From the NCBI GenBank assembly GCA_030614915.1, contig JAUXAG010000009.1, positions 46,216-110,215 of the forward strand: a stretch of DNA of 64,000 nt, read 5' to 3'. The notes beneath the pieces are model-generated. The model was not told where the DNA came from. It did not search any database and saw only the letters and a list, made by a program, of their open reading frames with translations. Below are positions 24,259 to 34,150 of this stretch, one piece after another (positions within the stretch are counted from its first letter, which is position 1; every line of letters starts with the position of its first letter). Source of the DNA: Actinomycetes bacterium. GTDB lineage: Bacteria > Planctomycetota > Phycisphaerae > JAACET01. The translations under genes were made by a program, and so were the position numbers.

Positions 24259-25557
24259 TTATATCTCCCGCGGATCCGTAATCTCACCCCTGATTGCCGA
24301 TGCCGCTGCAGTCATTGGCGAAGCCAGAAAAATCTCCGCTCCTTTATGTCCCATTCGCCCGGGAAAGTTTCGATTGGTCGTACTCACGCAGCGCAGCGGC
24401 TCATTCACCCGTCCGAACGTATCCGCCGGACCTCCCAGGCACGCCGCACACGATGGCCGCCCGATCTTGGCTCCCGCCCGCTCGAAAATCTCTCGCAGCG
24501 ATTGCCCGTCAATCTTTTGCTCGTCCAGGTCGTTATCCACTTGGACCGTTGCCGGCACCACAAAGGTCTCCGCCTTTACACTTCGCCCCACCAGCAGACT
24601 CGCCGCCGCCGCCATATCCGTCGTCTTGCCCCCTGTGCACGAGCCTATATACACCCGCTCGATACTCACACCCTTCAGGCTCCGGGCCGTCGCCCTGTTA
24701 GCCGGACTGTGCGGACGGGCCACCATCGGCTCAATCTCTTTCGCATCATACTCATGCACACTGGCAAACTTTGCATCCCTATCATTACCCAGCAGCGTGT
24801 ATTTCTTTCCGCTCTTATCGTGCTTGGCCAGGTATTGTTCCACTTTCTCATCTGCAGCTATAATCCCATTTTTGCCCCCCGCTTCCACCGCCATGTTGCA
24901 AAGTGTCATCCGTTCTTCCATGCTGCAGTCCTTCACCGTCGCCCCGGTAAACTCCATACTTCGGTAATTCGCCCCGTCCACGCCGATATCCCCTATCACC
25001 GTAAGAATCATATCCTTGGCCATCACCCGCTCATCCAGTTGCCCATCGAATACAAACCGCATCGTTTCCGGCACCCTCAGCCAAAGCTTACCCGTACCCA
25101 TTACGAAGGCAGCCTCGGTATTACCTATTCCCGTCGCCAGCTCCCCGAACGCTCCATGCGTGCACGTGTGCGAGTCGGTCCCCAGCAGAATCTCACCCGG
25201 CCGGGTATGTCCTTCTTGCGGCAGAGCCACGTGGCACACTCCCCGATAACTCTCCGTCCCCGGTTCATAGAAGTATCTGATACCTTGTTCTTTCACGAAA
25301 TCCCGCAGAACGTCCACGTTTCTCAGGCATTTTTCGTCTTTGGTATGAATGTAATGGTCCCCGATAACCACCACCTTCCCCGCATCGAACACCTTCGCCT
25401 CTGCCCCGAACCGCTCGTGGAATATACCTATGCTAGCCGGACCGCACACGTCGTGGGTCATCAGCACATCAACTCCCACCCAGACGATTTCGCCCGGCCT
25501 GACTTGCTCCCGACCGCTGTGCTCAGCCAGTATCTTTTCCGTAATCGTCATTCCCAT
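24259..25557 (-). CDS. leuC: 3-isopropylmalate dehydratase large subunit (LeuC type)
   Basis: The 432-residue large subunit carries the [4Fe-4S] cluster: GSCTGGKTTD (first Cys) and CAACLGG (the other two). Other conserved parts are TITEKILAEHSG, GDHYIHTKDEKC, LGTDSHTCTHGAFG and ATGIGNTEAAFVMG. With leuD it converts 2-isopropylmalate to 3-isopropylmalate. Two starts, ATG 25557 and ATG 25551, are equally plausible. The 5' side is a repeat-like spacer. Confidence 0.9.
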   Translation of the reverse strand: MGMTITEKILAEHSGREQVRPGEIVWVGVDVLMTHDVCGPASIGIFHERFGAEAKVFDAGKVVVIGDHYIHTKDEKCLRNVDVLRDFVKEQGIRYFYEPGTESYRGVCHVALPQEGHTRPGEILLGTDSHTCTHGAFGELATGIGNTEAAFVMGTGKLWLRVPETMRFVFDGQLDERVMAKDMILTVIGDIGVDGANYRSMEFTGATVKDCSMEERMTLCNMAVEAGGKNGIIAADEKVEQYLAKHDKSGKKYTLLGNDRDAKFASVHEYDAKEIEPMVARPHSPANRATARSLKGVSIERVYIGSCTGGKTTDMAAAASLLVGRSVKAETFVVPATVQVDNDLDEQKIDGQSLREIFERAGAKIGRPSCAACLGGPADTFGRVNEPLRCVSTTNRNFPGRMGHKGAEIFLASPMTAAASAIRGEITDPREI

Positions 25558-25833
25558 AGCTTCTGATCCTTCTGTCTGTATTTCTTTCCGTTATTATCTG
25601 TGTTCATCAGTGGAATCTGTGGCTAATTCTCTTCCTGTATTTCTGTCTCCGTTTTCCGCCTCAAGTCTCAAGTTAGGCCCTGATTGCCCTCAGTGGAAAG
25701 CTTACATTCTAGGCCAAGCCCTTTCACCCGGCAAGGCCCTAAAAATATCCTCCGGGCCACTTACCTAAACCCTTGTCTAAAAAACTCTTGCATTGCCCAT
25801 TCCACCTTCTGCCCCCTCGCCACCAAATCATAG
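25558..25833. repeat. Spacer with dispersed-repeat-like sequence
   Basis: No gene is seen. Around 25595-25630 runs sequence of the type GTGTTCATCAGTGGAATCTG followed by GGCTAAT, the same family as the copies at 34.26-34.48 kb. The rest, including a short CCTCAAGTCTCAAG stretch, shows no clear structure. Confidence 0.5.
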
Positions 25834-25861
25834 TTGTATGCCGGGCCCCAGCCGATATAAT
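25834..25861 (+). promoter_or_regulatory. Sigma-70-type promoter
   Basis: TTGTAT (25834-25839), 16-nt spacer, TATAAT (25856-25861), 44 nt upstream of the following start codon. A good match to the housekeeping consensus. Confidence 0.6.
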
Positions 25862-25905
25862 TGACTTGTCAACGTTATTTGCCACAGGATTCTTCGAGGC
25901 GATTC

Positions 25906-26382
25906 ATGGCTGTTCTAGAACCACGCTCTTCTCTGGGCCTTTCCGCCCGGCGTTCCTGGGGAAAGTACATCCTCGCCGGCCTCATCGGCGCCTTGGCCGC
26001 TTGCCTGGCCATCAGCGTCTTTACTCCTGCCACCACCTTGGCCTTATCCGAGGCTTATCCTCCTTCCGCCGACGGCCTATTTGCCATCCAGGCCCGCTTG
26101 AGTGCCGATACTTATGGCCTCTATTTGATTGACACCAGGAATCAGACTATACTACTCTATAGGTATGGCGGGCTCGGCACCAGAGGCCTATCTTTGCTTT
26201 GTGCCCGCAGTTTTCGTTACGATAGGCAGTTGCTCGACTTCAATGCCGGCAAACCCTCGCCCCAGGAGATCCGCAAGTTGATCGAAGCTGCCTCCGAGAC
26301 CCCGCTTGGGTTTCAAGCTCCGGACGCGGTGGTTCCGGCCGAACCGGAATCCGCTCCCCCTGAGCTCTCAGCCCCCAAATAG
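25906..26382 (+). CDS. Hypothetical protein with N-terminal membrane helix
   Basis: The 158-residue protein has one hydrophobic helix (KYILAGLIGALAACLAISVF) and then a beta-rich part with GLYLIDTRNQTILLYRY and a FRYDRQLLDFN segment. Similar short membrane proteins with an ARDFRYD-like motif are, as far as I recall, common as uncharacterised genes in planctomycetes; this is memory, not a search. ATG 25906 is preferred to an upstream ATG because GAGGCG precedes it. Function unknown. Confidence 0.72.
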   Translation: MAVLEPRSSLGLSARRSWGKYILAGLIGALAACLAISVFTPATTLALSEAYPPSADGLFAIQARLSADTYGLYLIDTRNQTILLYRYGGLGTRGLSLLCARSFRYDRQLLDFNAGKPSPQEIRKLIEAASETPLGFQAPDAVVPAEPESAPPELSAPK

Positions 26383-26385
26383 GCT

Positions 26386-26412
26386 TGCTTCTGGTATGTA
26401 CCGGGGTATAAT
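26386..26412 (+). promoter_or_regulatory. Probable promoter with perfect -10
   Basis: TATAAT at 26407-26412 lies 72 nt upstream of the HTH-membrane protein gene. A TTGCTT 15 nt further up is a weak -35. Confidence 0.45.
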
Positions 26413-26483
26413 ATAAGGGTTCTATGAGATTTTGATAACCCACGACTGGCTTGCTCCTTGGCTTGCCGGATAGGAGCCTGAAA

Positions 26484-27323
26484 ATGGCTAAGATGTTTTA
26501 TACTGTTGACGAAGTCAAAACTATGCTCGGCCTGGATGACGGGGCCATCCGGGCCCTCATTCAGCAGGACAAGCTCCGCGAGTTGCACGACGGCCCCAGA
26601 CGCGTTTTCAAGGCCGACCAGGTCGACGCCCTCGCTGCCGCCCAGGCCTCTTCCAAGCGTCCAGCCCCGCCCGACACCGATGCTGGTGGATTTGCTCTGG
26701 AAATGGCCGACAGTACCGCCGCCGGGGCTTCGGGCACCGGAAGGGCCGACACCGCCCTTGGCGCCCCAGATGTCCAGCCCGTTGATGAAGACCAGCTCGC
26801 CTTGGCTGACACCGAGACCCCAAGTTCTGCTGAGGGCACCGGCGGTTCTGACCAAGACGTCTTGCAGCTTGACGGTTCGGGCAGTGGTTCCGGTCTGCTC
26901 GATCTCACCCGAGAGGGGGACGACACTTCCCTTGGTGCCGTTTTGGATGAAATCTATCCCAGTAAGGAAGACACTGCAGCCGGTCTTTCGGGCCTGGGCT
27001 CTGGAATCGCCGCTGGGTTAGGCACCGGTTTGGCCTCAGCCTTGACCCCCGAAGCTGCCGAGCCTCAGGCTGAACGGGGCCCTGCCGTTGATGCTGCCCA
27101 ATTGGCTCAGGACAGGATTGTCAGGGCTGCTAAACCCTTCATCGTCGGCATGTTTTTGGCAGTCGCTTTGCTAGCCTTGGCCTTGAGCGCCGTCGCCGCC
27201 GTTCTACAGGGCATCATGCCCGGTTATTTAGTTTTTGTTTGTCAAAACTTGTTGTACTTTCTGATAGCTTCGGTCGTTGTTGCTCTAGTAGTCTTTGTCC
27301 TCGGCGCTGTCCTTAGTAAGTAG
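26484..27323 (+). CDS. Excisionase/MerR-like HTH protein with C-terminal membrane anchor
   Basis: Residues 1-55 form a small winged-helix of the excisionase/MerR type (MFYTVDEVKTMLGLDDGAIRALIQQDKL, RRVFKADQVDAL). A long acidic, Gly/Ser/Thr-rich linker follows (about 60-200), then two transmembrane helices near the C-terminus (KPFIVGMFLAVALLALAL and FLIASVVVALVVFVLGAV). A DNA-binding-type domain tethered to the membrane suggests signalling or chromosome attachment; alternatively the HTH binds protein. ATG 26484 has TAGGAG upstream. 279 aa. No exact family name is offered. Confidence 0.75.
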   Translation: MAKMFYTVDEVKTMLGLDDGAIRALIQQDKLRELHDGPRRVFKADQVDALAAAQASSKRPAPPDTDAGGFALEMADSTAAGASGTGRADTALGAPDVQPVDEDQLALADTETPSSAEGTGGSDQDVLQLDGSGSGSGLLDLTREGDDTSLGAVLDEIYPSKEDTAAGLSGLGSGIAAGLGTGLASALTPEAAEPQAERGPAVDAAQLAQDRIVRAAKPFIVGMFLAVALLALALSAVAAVLQGIMPGYLVFVCQNLLYFLIASVVVALVVFVLGAVLSK

Positions 27324-27562
27324 AAGTCATCCCAAAACCTGCTTTCGTAGCGAGAACGAGCAATTTTGGCGGCTGGCAAGAAGCGAAAACGATACATATT
27401 TGGAGAATATATTGAGTTTGAGCGACGCAGCCAGACGGCAAAAGGGCCGTTCGCAGCAGAAATTGGGGTTTTGGGATGGCTTCTAGCCGCATTGAAACGC
27501 TATACGACCGACTATCACCAGTTGCTCGTCGCCGCACCTACCCAAAAAGAAAGGAGGCTTTT

Positions 27563-28345
27563 ATGCGCCGGCTCACGTCTTTGCTAACCTGCGGATTGAT
27601 TCTTGCTCTGCTCCTCTCGGCGGGCTGCTCACCTGATACTCGCTTTGGGGCTCAGCGCCGCCGCTCTCAACAGCGGATCACCGAACTCGAAAGCGACATC
27701 CAGAACGCCCGCGATGAGAATAACCGCCTTCAGGGCGAATTGACCAGCCAGCAAGCCTTGGCCTGGAGGATTCAGCAGGAAGCTCAGCGCCAGCAGGCCG
27801 AGTTTGACAAGCTCTCAGCAGAGCTCGATGCCATGGCCGAAAGGGCCGGCCGCACCGGACCTCTCCCCGACAAACTCGACGCCATGCTCACCGCTCTTGC
27901 CGAGACCAACAGCGAACTGCTCAGCTACGACCCCTTAACGGGCCGTGTCCGTCTCAAGTCCGATGTTATCTTCACCTTGGGTTCGGACCAAGTTAAGGCC
28001 CAGGCCAAGCCCGTTTTGGCCGCCTTAGCCCAAATCTGCTCCTCCGAGCTGGCCCAGGATTGCCAGATCCTCATTGTCGGTCATACCGATGACTTACCCA
28101 TAGTTCGCTCCCAGACCAAGGCCAAGCATCCTACCAATTGGCATCTTTCCGTACATCGGGCCATCGCTGTCATGGAGCTCCTCAAGAAATCTATGCCTGA
28201 AGATCGCCTCGCGGTCATGGGCTTTGGACAATTCAAGCCCATTGCTGACAATGCCCCCAACAACCAAGGCAATCCCCTCAACAGGCGAGTGGAGATCTTT
28301 ATTGTGCCCAGGGATCTGGAAGTGCCCTCGGCTGGTCTGAAATAA
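27563..28345 (+). CDS. OmpA-family lipoprotein
   Basis: A lipoprotein signal (TSLLTCGLILALLLSAGC) is followed by a coiled coil (about residues 35-105, SQQRITELESDIQNARDENN) and an OmpA/MotB peptidoglycan-binding domain (SDVIFTLGSDQVK, ILIVGHTDDLPI, HLSVHRAIAVMELL, FGQFKPIADN, NRRVEIFIVP). It probably ties the outer membrane to peptidoglycan. ATG 27563 is fixed by AAGGAGG; the frame is open upstream but not plausible there. 260 aa. Confidence 0.88.
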   Translation: MRRLTSLLTCGLILALLLSAGCSPDTRFGAQRRRSQQRITELESDIQNARDENNRLQGELTSQQALAWRIQQEAQRQQAEFDKLSAELDAMAERAGRTGPLPDKLDAMLTALAETNSELLSYDPLTGRVRLKSDVIFTLGSDQVKAQAKPVLAALAQICSSELAQDCQILIVGHTDDLPIVRSQTKAKHPTNWHLSVHRAIAVMELLKKSMPEDRLAVMGFGQFKPIADNAPNNQGNPLNRRVEIFIVPRDLEVPSAGLK

Positions 28346-28716
28346 CATTGCCTTTCGCTCCGGCAGGGCGCAGCCGGACTTCAGCCCGCGCCGCAACGGA
28401 CCCGGCACCGCAGCCTCCTGCAATCACCTGCTTGACGGCCTGACGGAAGCGTCATAAAACAAACGCCTTGTGAGAATCCACCAGTTCGCTGCTTCTGCCT
28501 TCGCATTGATAATTCTTTTGTGTCTTTACAGTTTTTTTGACTATTTGTTCCTGATGTGCTATACTTATATACTTACAAAGTTCTGGATTATCTAGGTAGT
28601 GGCTTTGTGGGCTCCAAATCGACCTTTATTCGGACCACCAAGTCCCGCGGAACTCAAGAAGCGGCCATGGCAGCCTCTGTAGGAACCTACCAGCCGAGAG
28701 AGAGAGTGCCCGGACA
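28346..28716 (+). promoter_or_regulatory. dnaG-rpoD leader with strong sigma-70 promoter
   Basis: This 371-nt spacer holds no gene. TTGACT (28537-28542), exactly 17 nt, TATACT (28560-28565) is a near-consensus promoter for the dnaG-rpoD operon, leaving a 5' leader of roughly 145 nt. The first 130 nt after the OmpA gene show nothing recognisable. Confidence 0.7.
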
Positions 28717-30543
28717 GTGATAGACCAGACTACCATCAGGCAAGTGCAGAACGCCGCCGATATCGTCGAAATTATCGGCCAGCACGTCTCCCTCAAAAGG
28801 GCCGGAAGAAACTTCCTCGGCCTGTGTCCCTTCCACGAAGAAAAAACCCCTTCCTTCAGTGTCAGTCCCACCAAGGGCATCTTCAAATGTTTTGGATGCG
28901 GCGCCGGTGGAAGTGTCTTCCAGTTCCTTATGCGCAAAGATCGCATCAGTTTCCCCGAGGCCGTCCGCAGCTTGGCTCAGCAGTTGGGAATTCCCATAGC
29001 CCAGCGCCAGGCCGGTCCCGATGACCAGCGCAAGATTCACTTGGCTGATGTCAATCAATGGGCCGCCGGCCTGTTTCGCAAGAATCTCCTCCACCCCGAC
29101 CACGGTCGGGCCGTACGTCGATACCTCGATGACCGAGGCCTGACCGCTCAGATTCAGGAAGAGTTCAAGCTCGGCTTGGCTCTGCCCGGATGGGACAATC
29201 TTATCAGAGCCGCCACCACTGCCGGACACAGCTCCGAGCTGCTCATCGCCGCCGGTTTGGTAACCGCCTCCCAATCAGCTCGCGCTCCTTATGACAGGTT
29301 TCGCAATCGCTTGATATTCCCTATTGTCGATGTCGCCCAGCGGGTTGTCGCTTTTGCCGGCCGGGTTCTCGACCCCGACTCGGATGCCAACACACCCAAG
29401 TATCTCAATTCGCCCCAGACCGTTCTTTTCGACAAGAGTTCCTGTCTTTACGGCCTCAACGCTGCCCGCCAGGCCATTGCCCGCAAGAACCAGGCCATCG
29501 TCGTCGAGGGCTACACCGACTGCCTGATGGCCCATCAGAATGGCCTGGCCAACGTGGTCGCTACTATGGGTACTGCCCTGACCAGCGAACACGCCGCAAT
29601 CCTCAGGCGATTCTGCGACCGCGTGGTCGTGGTCTTCGACTCCGACCAGGCCGGCCGGGCCGCCGCCGAGAGGGCCCTGGATATCTTCCTCCGCCCACGC
29701 ATTGCCCTGAAGGTCGCTCGCGTGCCCGACGACAAGGACCCCTGCGATTACATCGACAAGCATGGCTCCGAGGCCTTCGAGCAACTAATCGCCAACGCCG
29801 CCGACGCCCTGGAGTATAAGTGGCAGCTCACTCGCCAGGCTCAGGCAGACCCCGCAAGCCCCGCCGCCAAGCACCGCGCTATCCGCGAGTTCCTCTTGGC
29901 CGTAGCTCGCTCAGCGTATTTCGACGCCAGCGATCCGGTCTGGCGGGGACTACTGCTCAATCACCTGGCCAAATTGCTTTCCGTGCCCCCGCCACAGGTC
30001 TTGGCCATGGTCAATCGGCTCAAGGCCCAAGTACCTGGCTTTACCGGCCGAACTCCCCCCTCGTCAGATTCACCTGCCCAGACCCAGGGGCCTTTGACCA
30101 CTTTTGAAAGAGCCCTGCGACAGCTGCTTCAGGTCCTGCTCAATAAGCCCTCATATATCGAAAAGGTCGCCGCCGTACTTGGCCCCGATGACTTCACCGA
30201 CCCCGCTCTGGGACCGCTCGCCCAGGCAATCTTCAAATGGGCCGCCGGCTCGGACCAGCCCCAGCTGGCACAGTTGCTCGCCGACCATGCCGACCTCGAA
30301 CAGGCCGATTTGATTACTTCTTTGGCCCAGGAGGGTTCTCAAAAAGGTAATTTCCAGGACAATCTCGCCGGGGCCCTCGACTATATTAACACTCATCACC
30401 GGCAGAACCAATTGCGCCAGACCGCAGAGGCTCTTCGTAATGCTCAGGCTGATTTGTCTGACCAGCAGATAAACCAAATGTTGCAGCAAGTCCAATCGCA
30501 GCTGCGGACCCACGATCAGAGAAACCCCGGCCTCCGTGTTTGA
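28717..30543 (+). CDS. dnaG: DNA primase DnaG
   Basis: DnaG makes RNA primers at the fork with DnaB. The CHC2 zinc finger ([24 protein letters not shown]) is at residues 38-65. The TOPRIM core follows ([43 protein letters not shown]), and a C-terminal helicase-binding region ends the 608-residue chain. GTG 28717 is used as start, next to the conserved N-terminus [20 protein letters not shown]. rpoD follows after 57 nt. Confidence 0.96.
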   Translation: MIDQTTIRQVQNAADIVEIIGQHVSLKRAGRNFLGLCPFHEEKTPSFSVSPTKGIFKCFGCGAGGSVFQFLMRKDRISFPEAVRSLAQQLGIPIAQRQAGPDDQRKIHLADVNQWAAGLFRKNLLHPDHGRAVRRYLDDRGLTAQIQEEFKLGLALPGWDNLIRAATTAGHSSELLIAAGLVTASQSARAPYDRFRNRLIFPIVDVAQRVVAFAGRVLDPDSDANTPKYLNSPQTVLFDKSSCLYGLNAARQAIARKNQAIVVEGYTDCLMAHQNGLANVVATMGTALTSEHAAILRRFCDRVVVVFDSDQAGRAAAERALDIFLRPRIALKVARVPDDKDPCDYIDKHGSEAFEQLIANAADALEYKWQLTRQAQADPASPAAKHRAIREFLLAVARSAYFDASDPVWRGLLLNHLAKLLSVPPPQVLAMVNRLKAQVPGFTGRTPPSSDSPAQTQGPLTTFERALRQLLQVLLNKPSYIEKVAAVLGPDDFTDPALGPLAQAIFKWAAGSDQPQLAQLLADHADLEQADLITSLAQEGSQKGNFQDNLAGALDYINTHHRQNQLRQTAEALRNAQADLSDQQINQMLQQVQSQLRTHDQRNPGLRV

Positions 30544-30600
30544 GTTGCCTTTGCTGAGGTTGACTGTACTGCTGAACATGCCAATTTGGAGGAAGCTTAA

Positions 30601-32271
30601 GTGGAGAAGTTGGAACAGAACATCAAGACCCTCCTGGAGCGAGGCAAACGCAGGGGCTACCTCACTTACGAGGAGATGAATCGCTCTCTTCCTGAGGAGG
30701 GCGTTTCGCCGGACCGTCTCGACCAACTCTTGATGACCCTGGACGACTTGCGAATCGATCTGCTCGACGAGGAAGACGTACCCAAGCAGCCCCAAGCCCA
30801 GGCTGATGGCCAGATCAAGACCGGGACAGCCCCCTCAGCCCGAACCAGCGACCTTGTTGAGGTCACCGCTCGCATCGACGACCCCGTTCGCATGTATCTC
30901 CAGCAGATGGGAGAGATCCCCCTGCTTACCCGCCCAGAGGAAATCGCCCTGGCAAAAAAAATCGAATGGTCCCGAAGGCGTTTTCGCCGAAAAGTCTTGG
31001 AGTCCGACCTGGCCTTAACCGGGGCCGTTGAAATCCTCTCCCAGGTCTCCGCCGGTGAGTTGCCCTTTGACCGCAACATGAAGGTCTCAACCGCCGAGAC
31101 CCTCGCAAAGGCAACCATCATCAAACGACTCCCCGAGAACCTAAGGACTGCCCGCAGGATGTTGGCCCAGAACCGCGCCGATTGGGCCAAGCTCCGCAAA
31201 GACAGCGGCCATAACGGTCAAAACGCCTTGGTCAAACGGCTCTATGCTCGCCGCCGACGCGCCACAACCCTCGTCGAAGAGCTCAGCCTCAGAACCAGTC
31301 GCGTTCAGCCCTTTATGAAAAAAATGAGGAATATCTCCCAAAAGATTGCCAAACTTGTCTGCCAAATCCACGACCTGGAAAAAGCCGACGGAAATCCGGA
31401 AGAGCTCTTCGTCATCCGCCAGGAGTTCGAGGGACTTTCAGACTTGGCCATGGAAAGCCCACAGGACCTGAACAAACGCGTATTAGACACCGAAAAGTTT
31501 TTTGGCGAGTATGAGGAAGCTAAACGCAAGCTCTCCGGTGGAAACCTTCGCCTGGTCGTCTCCATCGCCAAGAAATACCGCAACCGCGGCCTGAGCTTCC
31601 TGGATATCATCCAGGAGGGCAACACCGGCCTGATGCGGGCCGTTGACAAGTACGAGTATCGCCGTGGTTATAAGTTCAGCACTTACGCCACCTGGTGGAT
31701 TCGACAGGCGATTACCAGAGCCATTGCCGATCATGCCCGAACCATACGCATCCCCGTGCACATGATTGAGACCATGTCTCGACTCCGCAACATCTCCAAG
31801 GTCTTGCTCCAGTCTTTGGGCCGCGAGCCCACTATTGAGGAGATCGCCGACCTTGCCGACTTGTCCGTCAGTGAGGTTCGTCGGGTCTTGAAAATCTCTC
31901 GCCACCCCATTTCTCTCGATCGCCCCGTCGGAGAGAGCGAGGATAGCTATTTCGGAGACTTCATCGAGGACGACCAGGCCGAGTCACCCGTCCAGGCCGC
32001 CAGCCAGGAAATGCTCAAGGACAAAATCGAAGCCGTCCTCACCACCCTCACCTATCGCGAGCGTGAGATCATAAAGCTCCGTTACGGTATCGGGGACGGT
32101 TACACTTACACCCTCGAGGAGGTCGGACGCATTTTCCAGGTCACCAGGGAGCGTGTCAGGCAGGTCGAGGCCAAGGCCATCAATAAGCTCCAGCACCCCG
32201 TCCGCTCCCGAAAACTGGAGAGCTTTCTCGACGAAGGGCCCAAAAATCTGCCCGACCCCGATGAGCTCTAG
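30601..32271 (+). CDS. rpoD: Primary sigma factor RpoD (sigma-70)
   Basis: All regions of a housekeeping sigma factor are present: 1.1 (residues 1-60, [14 protein letters not shown]), 1.2 ([18 protein letters not shown]), a charged non-conserved segment, 2 ([24 protein letters not shown], [16 protein letters not shown]), 3 ([17 protein letters not shown]) and 4 ([30 protein letters not shown]). Start is GTG 30601 with GGAGGAAG upstream. 556 aa. The dnaG-rpoD order is the classic macromolecular synthesis operon. Confidence 0.96.
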   Translation: MEKLEQNIKTLLERGKRRGYLTYEEMNRSLPEEGVSPDRLDQLLMTLDDLRIDLLDEEDVPKQPQAQADGQIKTGTAPSARTSDLVEVTARIDDPVRMYLQQMGEIPLLTRPEEIALAKKIEWSRRRFRRKVLESDLALTGAVEILSQVSAGELPFDRNMKVSTAETLAKATIIKRLPENLRTARRMLAQNRADWAKLRKDSGHNGQNALVKRLYARRRRATTLVEELSLRTSRVQPFMKKMRNISQKIAKLVCQIHDLEKADGNPEELFVIRQEFEGLSDLAMESPQDLNKRVLDTEKFFGEYEEAKRKLSGGNLRLVVSIAKKYRNRGLSFLDIIQEGNTGLMRAVDKYEYRRGYKFSTYATWWIRQAITRAIADHARTIRIPVHMIETMSRLRNISKVLLQSLGREPTIEEIADLADLSVSEVRRVLKISRHPISLDRPVGESEDSYFGDFIEDDQAESPVQAASQEMLKDKIEAVLTTLTYREREIIKLRYGIGDGYTYTLEEVGRIFQVTRERVRQVEAKAINKLQHPVRSRKLESFLDEGPKNLPDPDEL

Positions 32272-32307
32272 GGGACCATTGCTTTCTTATTGGTTTTGTT
32301 TATATTT

Positions 32308-32337
32308 AGCCCCCGGCTTTACGCCGGGGGTTTCTTT
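32308..32337 (+). terminator. Hairpin terminator after rpoD (repeat family member)
   Basis: Perfect 8-bp stem CCCCCGGC/GCCGGGGG (32310-32317 with 32323-32330), 5-nt loop, then TTTCTTT. It starts 37 nt after the rpoD stop and is also a member of the dispersed TTTAGCCCCC hairpin family. Confidence 0.7.
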
Positions 32338-32342
32338 GCGTA

Positions 32343-32440
32343 CCCCCAGGTTCCGAAGGACCCTACGCGTTATCCTGGGGGTTTCTTAGGGTTTCCGACC
32401 ACAGGTCCCTACGGGAAGGACGCTACGCGTTACCGGGGGT
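32343..32440. repeat. Two more hairpin-family repeats in the rpoD downstream spacer
   Basis: CCCCCAGG (32343-32350) pairs with CCTGGGGG (32374-32381) around a long loop. The next unit contains CCGACCACAGGTCCCTACGG and GACGCTACGCGTTA, sequence found again at 62522-62560. The rest of the 32.27-32.59 kb spacer has no gene. Confidence 0.75.
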
Positions 32441-32592
32441 TCCAACGCCCCCTTTCCTGCGTCCTGGGGCTCTTCCTTTACCCTCCGCTTCTCCCTGGCG
32501 GCTTTTCTTGTCGACAAACTCACATTAGCCCTTGCCTCCTCGCTGCTTCCAGAGCATAATAGCCTTTCTGTTATGTTCTCTTGAGAGGCTCT

Positions 32593-33327
32593 ATGGGCCC
32601 TGTCATTCAATCGCTCCTTTGTCTTCAGAAAATTGAAACCCAGCTTTGGGCTCTGCGCGATGCATTAGCCGCAAAGAACCGCTCGGTCAATGCTCAGCAG
32701 AGAAAACTCCTCCAGCTCCAGCAGCAGACCCAGCAGAAGCGAGATCAGCTAAAGCACGCCCAGGCCGACGCCGCCAGCCAGGAGTTGGACATAAAAACCC
32801 AGGAGTCTGAAATCGGAAAGCTCCGTAATGCCCTCAATACTGCCAGGACCAACAAGGAGTACAACGCCATTCTCTCCCAGATAAACAGCGACCGGACCGA
32901 TATTGCCCGTCAGGAAGAGAAGGTCTTGGCCCTGCTGACCCAGATTGATCAGATCGACGACGAGTGCCGCCAGGCACAGCAGCAGATCGCTCAGACCCAG
33001 GACCGCCTCGACTCTCTCCGCCGGGCCCAGCAGGACGACCAGGCCCAAAGCGAGCAGGATTTGGCCAAGCTTGAGCAGGACAAATCCCATCTGGCCGATT
33101 CCATTCCTGCCTCTGTTCTAAATCAGTTTCAGCGAGTTGGACAAAACTACAACGGCCAAGCCATGGCCGCTGTCACCCTCAACGACCCCCGCGCTTCCGC
33201 TTATTCTTGCAGCGGTTGTCACATGAGTATTACCATTGATACCGTCGATTTTCTTATGAGTAAAGACGAGATCAAGCAGTGCCCCAACTGCCAGCGACTC
33301 CTTTACCTCCCCCCCGATGAGAGCTAA
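32593..33327 (+). CDS. Coiled-coil C4 zinc-ribbon protein (COG1579-like)
   Basis: The 244-residue protein is mostly a long helical hairpin (residues 10-175, rich in Gln, Leu, Asp) ending in a zinc ribbon (YSCSGCHMS and KQCPNCQRLLYL). It contains the TNKEYNAILSQI motif typical of COG1579 proteins. Family members are described as nucleic-acid-binding or secretion-related zinc-ribbon proteins; function is unsettled. ATG 32593 has GAGAGG upstream. Confidence 0.85.
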   Translation: MGPVIQSLLCLQKIETQLWALRDALAAKNRSVNAQQRKLLQLQQQTQQKRDQLKHAQADAASQELDIKTQESEIGKLRNALNTARTNKEYNAILSQINSDRTDIARQEEKVLALLTQIDQIDDECRQAQQQIAQTQDRLDSLRRAQQDDQAQSEQDLAKLEQDKSHLADSIPASVLNQFQRVGQNYNGQAMAAVTLNDPRASAYSCSGCHMSITIDTVDFLMSKDEIKQCPNCQRLLYLPPDES

Positions 33328-33394
33328 TACTAGAAATTAACGCTTAGCGTTCTTCGGAAGTGCAAAGTGTCTTAAATTTTTGCCTTTTGATTTG

Positions 33395-34150
33395 TCATTT
33401 TGCATTTTGATTTTTGATATTTGATTTGGCTTCCATCCACGCTCGCACCGCTGCCAAAAGGCCTATCGTTGCCGTCTCCACCCGCAATGTATTTTCCCCC
33501 AGGAACACCGCCTCATAGCCCCGCTCTTCTGCCCGCCTCTGTTCTTGGGCAGTTAGTCCCCCTTCCGGCCCGACCAGTAGCACCAAGCCACCAGCCCGAT
33601 TGGCCTTTTGCAAAACCCGCAATATCGGCTCAGCCGATGCATTCAGCGCCCCCACCAAACCCAGCCAATTGCCCTTTGTTCCTTCCAGAATTTCCTTCAG
33701 GCCTCTCGGCTGGGAAATTTCCGGCAAATATGCCTGCCCGCACTGCTTGGCCGCTTCTACGCAGCGTCTGTTCCATTTGCTCAATTGCTCCGCCGATCCC
33801 GACCCCTTCACCACCGACCGCTCGAAGATCACCGGCCAAATCTTTCCCGCCCCCAGCTCCACGCATTTTTCCAACAGCCAATCCCACCTGTTCCCCTTAG
33901 CCAGCGCACAGGCCACCACGATCTCCAGACCCGCCGGAGCCTTTGCGTATCTTTCCAGCACCTCGATTATCGCTGCCTTTTTACCTGTCCTGCTCACTCT
34001 TCCCCGTAGCTTCCGCCCTTTCCCGTCGAACAGCTCCACCTCTTCGCCTATCCGCACCCGCCGCACATTCAGAAGATGATGAGCCTCCGCCCCGCCCAGC
34101 TCTATTACTTGCCCCCCCAGCTCCGCAGAAAAAAACCGCGCCTTGCTCAT
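33395..34150 (-). CDS. rsmE: 16S rRNA (uracil1498-N3)-methyltransferase RsmE
   Basis: RsmE methylates U1498 of 16S rRNA using SAM. The N-terminal PUA-like part (ARFFSAELG, HHLLNVRRVRIGEEVELFDG) and the SPOUT knot (LLVGPEGGLTAQE, LGENTLRVETA) are clear. ATG 34150 is preferred because the conserved MSKARFF begins there; the frame extends upstream into repeat DNA. 251 aa. Confidence 0.93.
   Translation of the reverse strand: MSKARFFSAELGGQVIELGGAEAHHLLNVRRVRIGEEVELFDGKGRKLRGRVSRTGKKAAIIEVLERYAKAPAGLEIVVACALAKGNRWDWLLEKCVELGAGKIWPVIFERSVVKGSGSAEQLSKWNRRCVEAAKQCGQAYLPEISQPRGLKEILEGTKGNWLGLVGALNASAEPILRVLQKANRAGGLVLLVGPEGGLTAQEQRRAEERGYEAVFLGENTLRVETATIGLLAAVRAWMEAKSNIKNQNAK

Noticed and set aside
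24346..25566. Long plus-strand frame of 406 codons opposite leuC
   Set aside because: leuC is complete on the minus strand with all cluster cysteines. The plus frame is Pro/Arg/His-rich with no domain, a codon-bias shadow.
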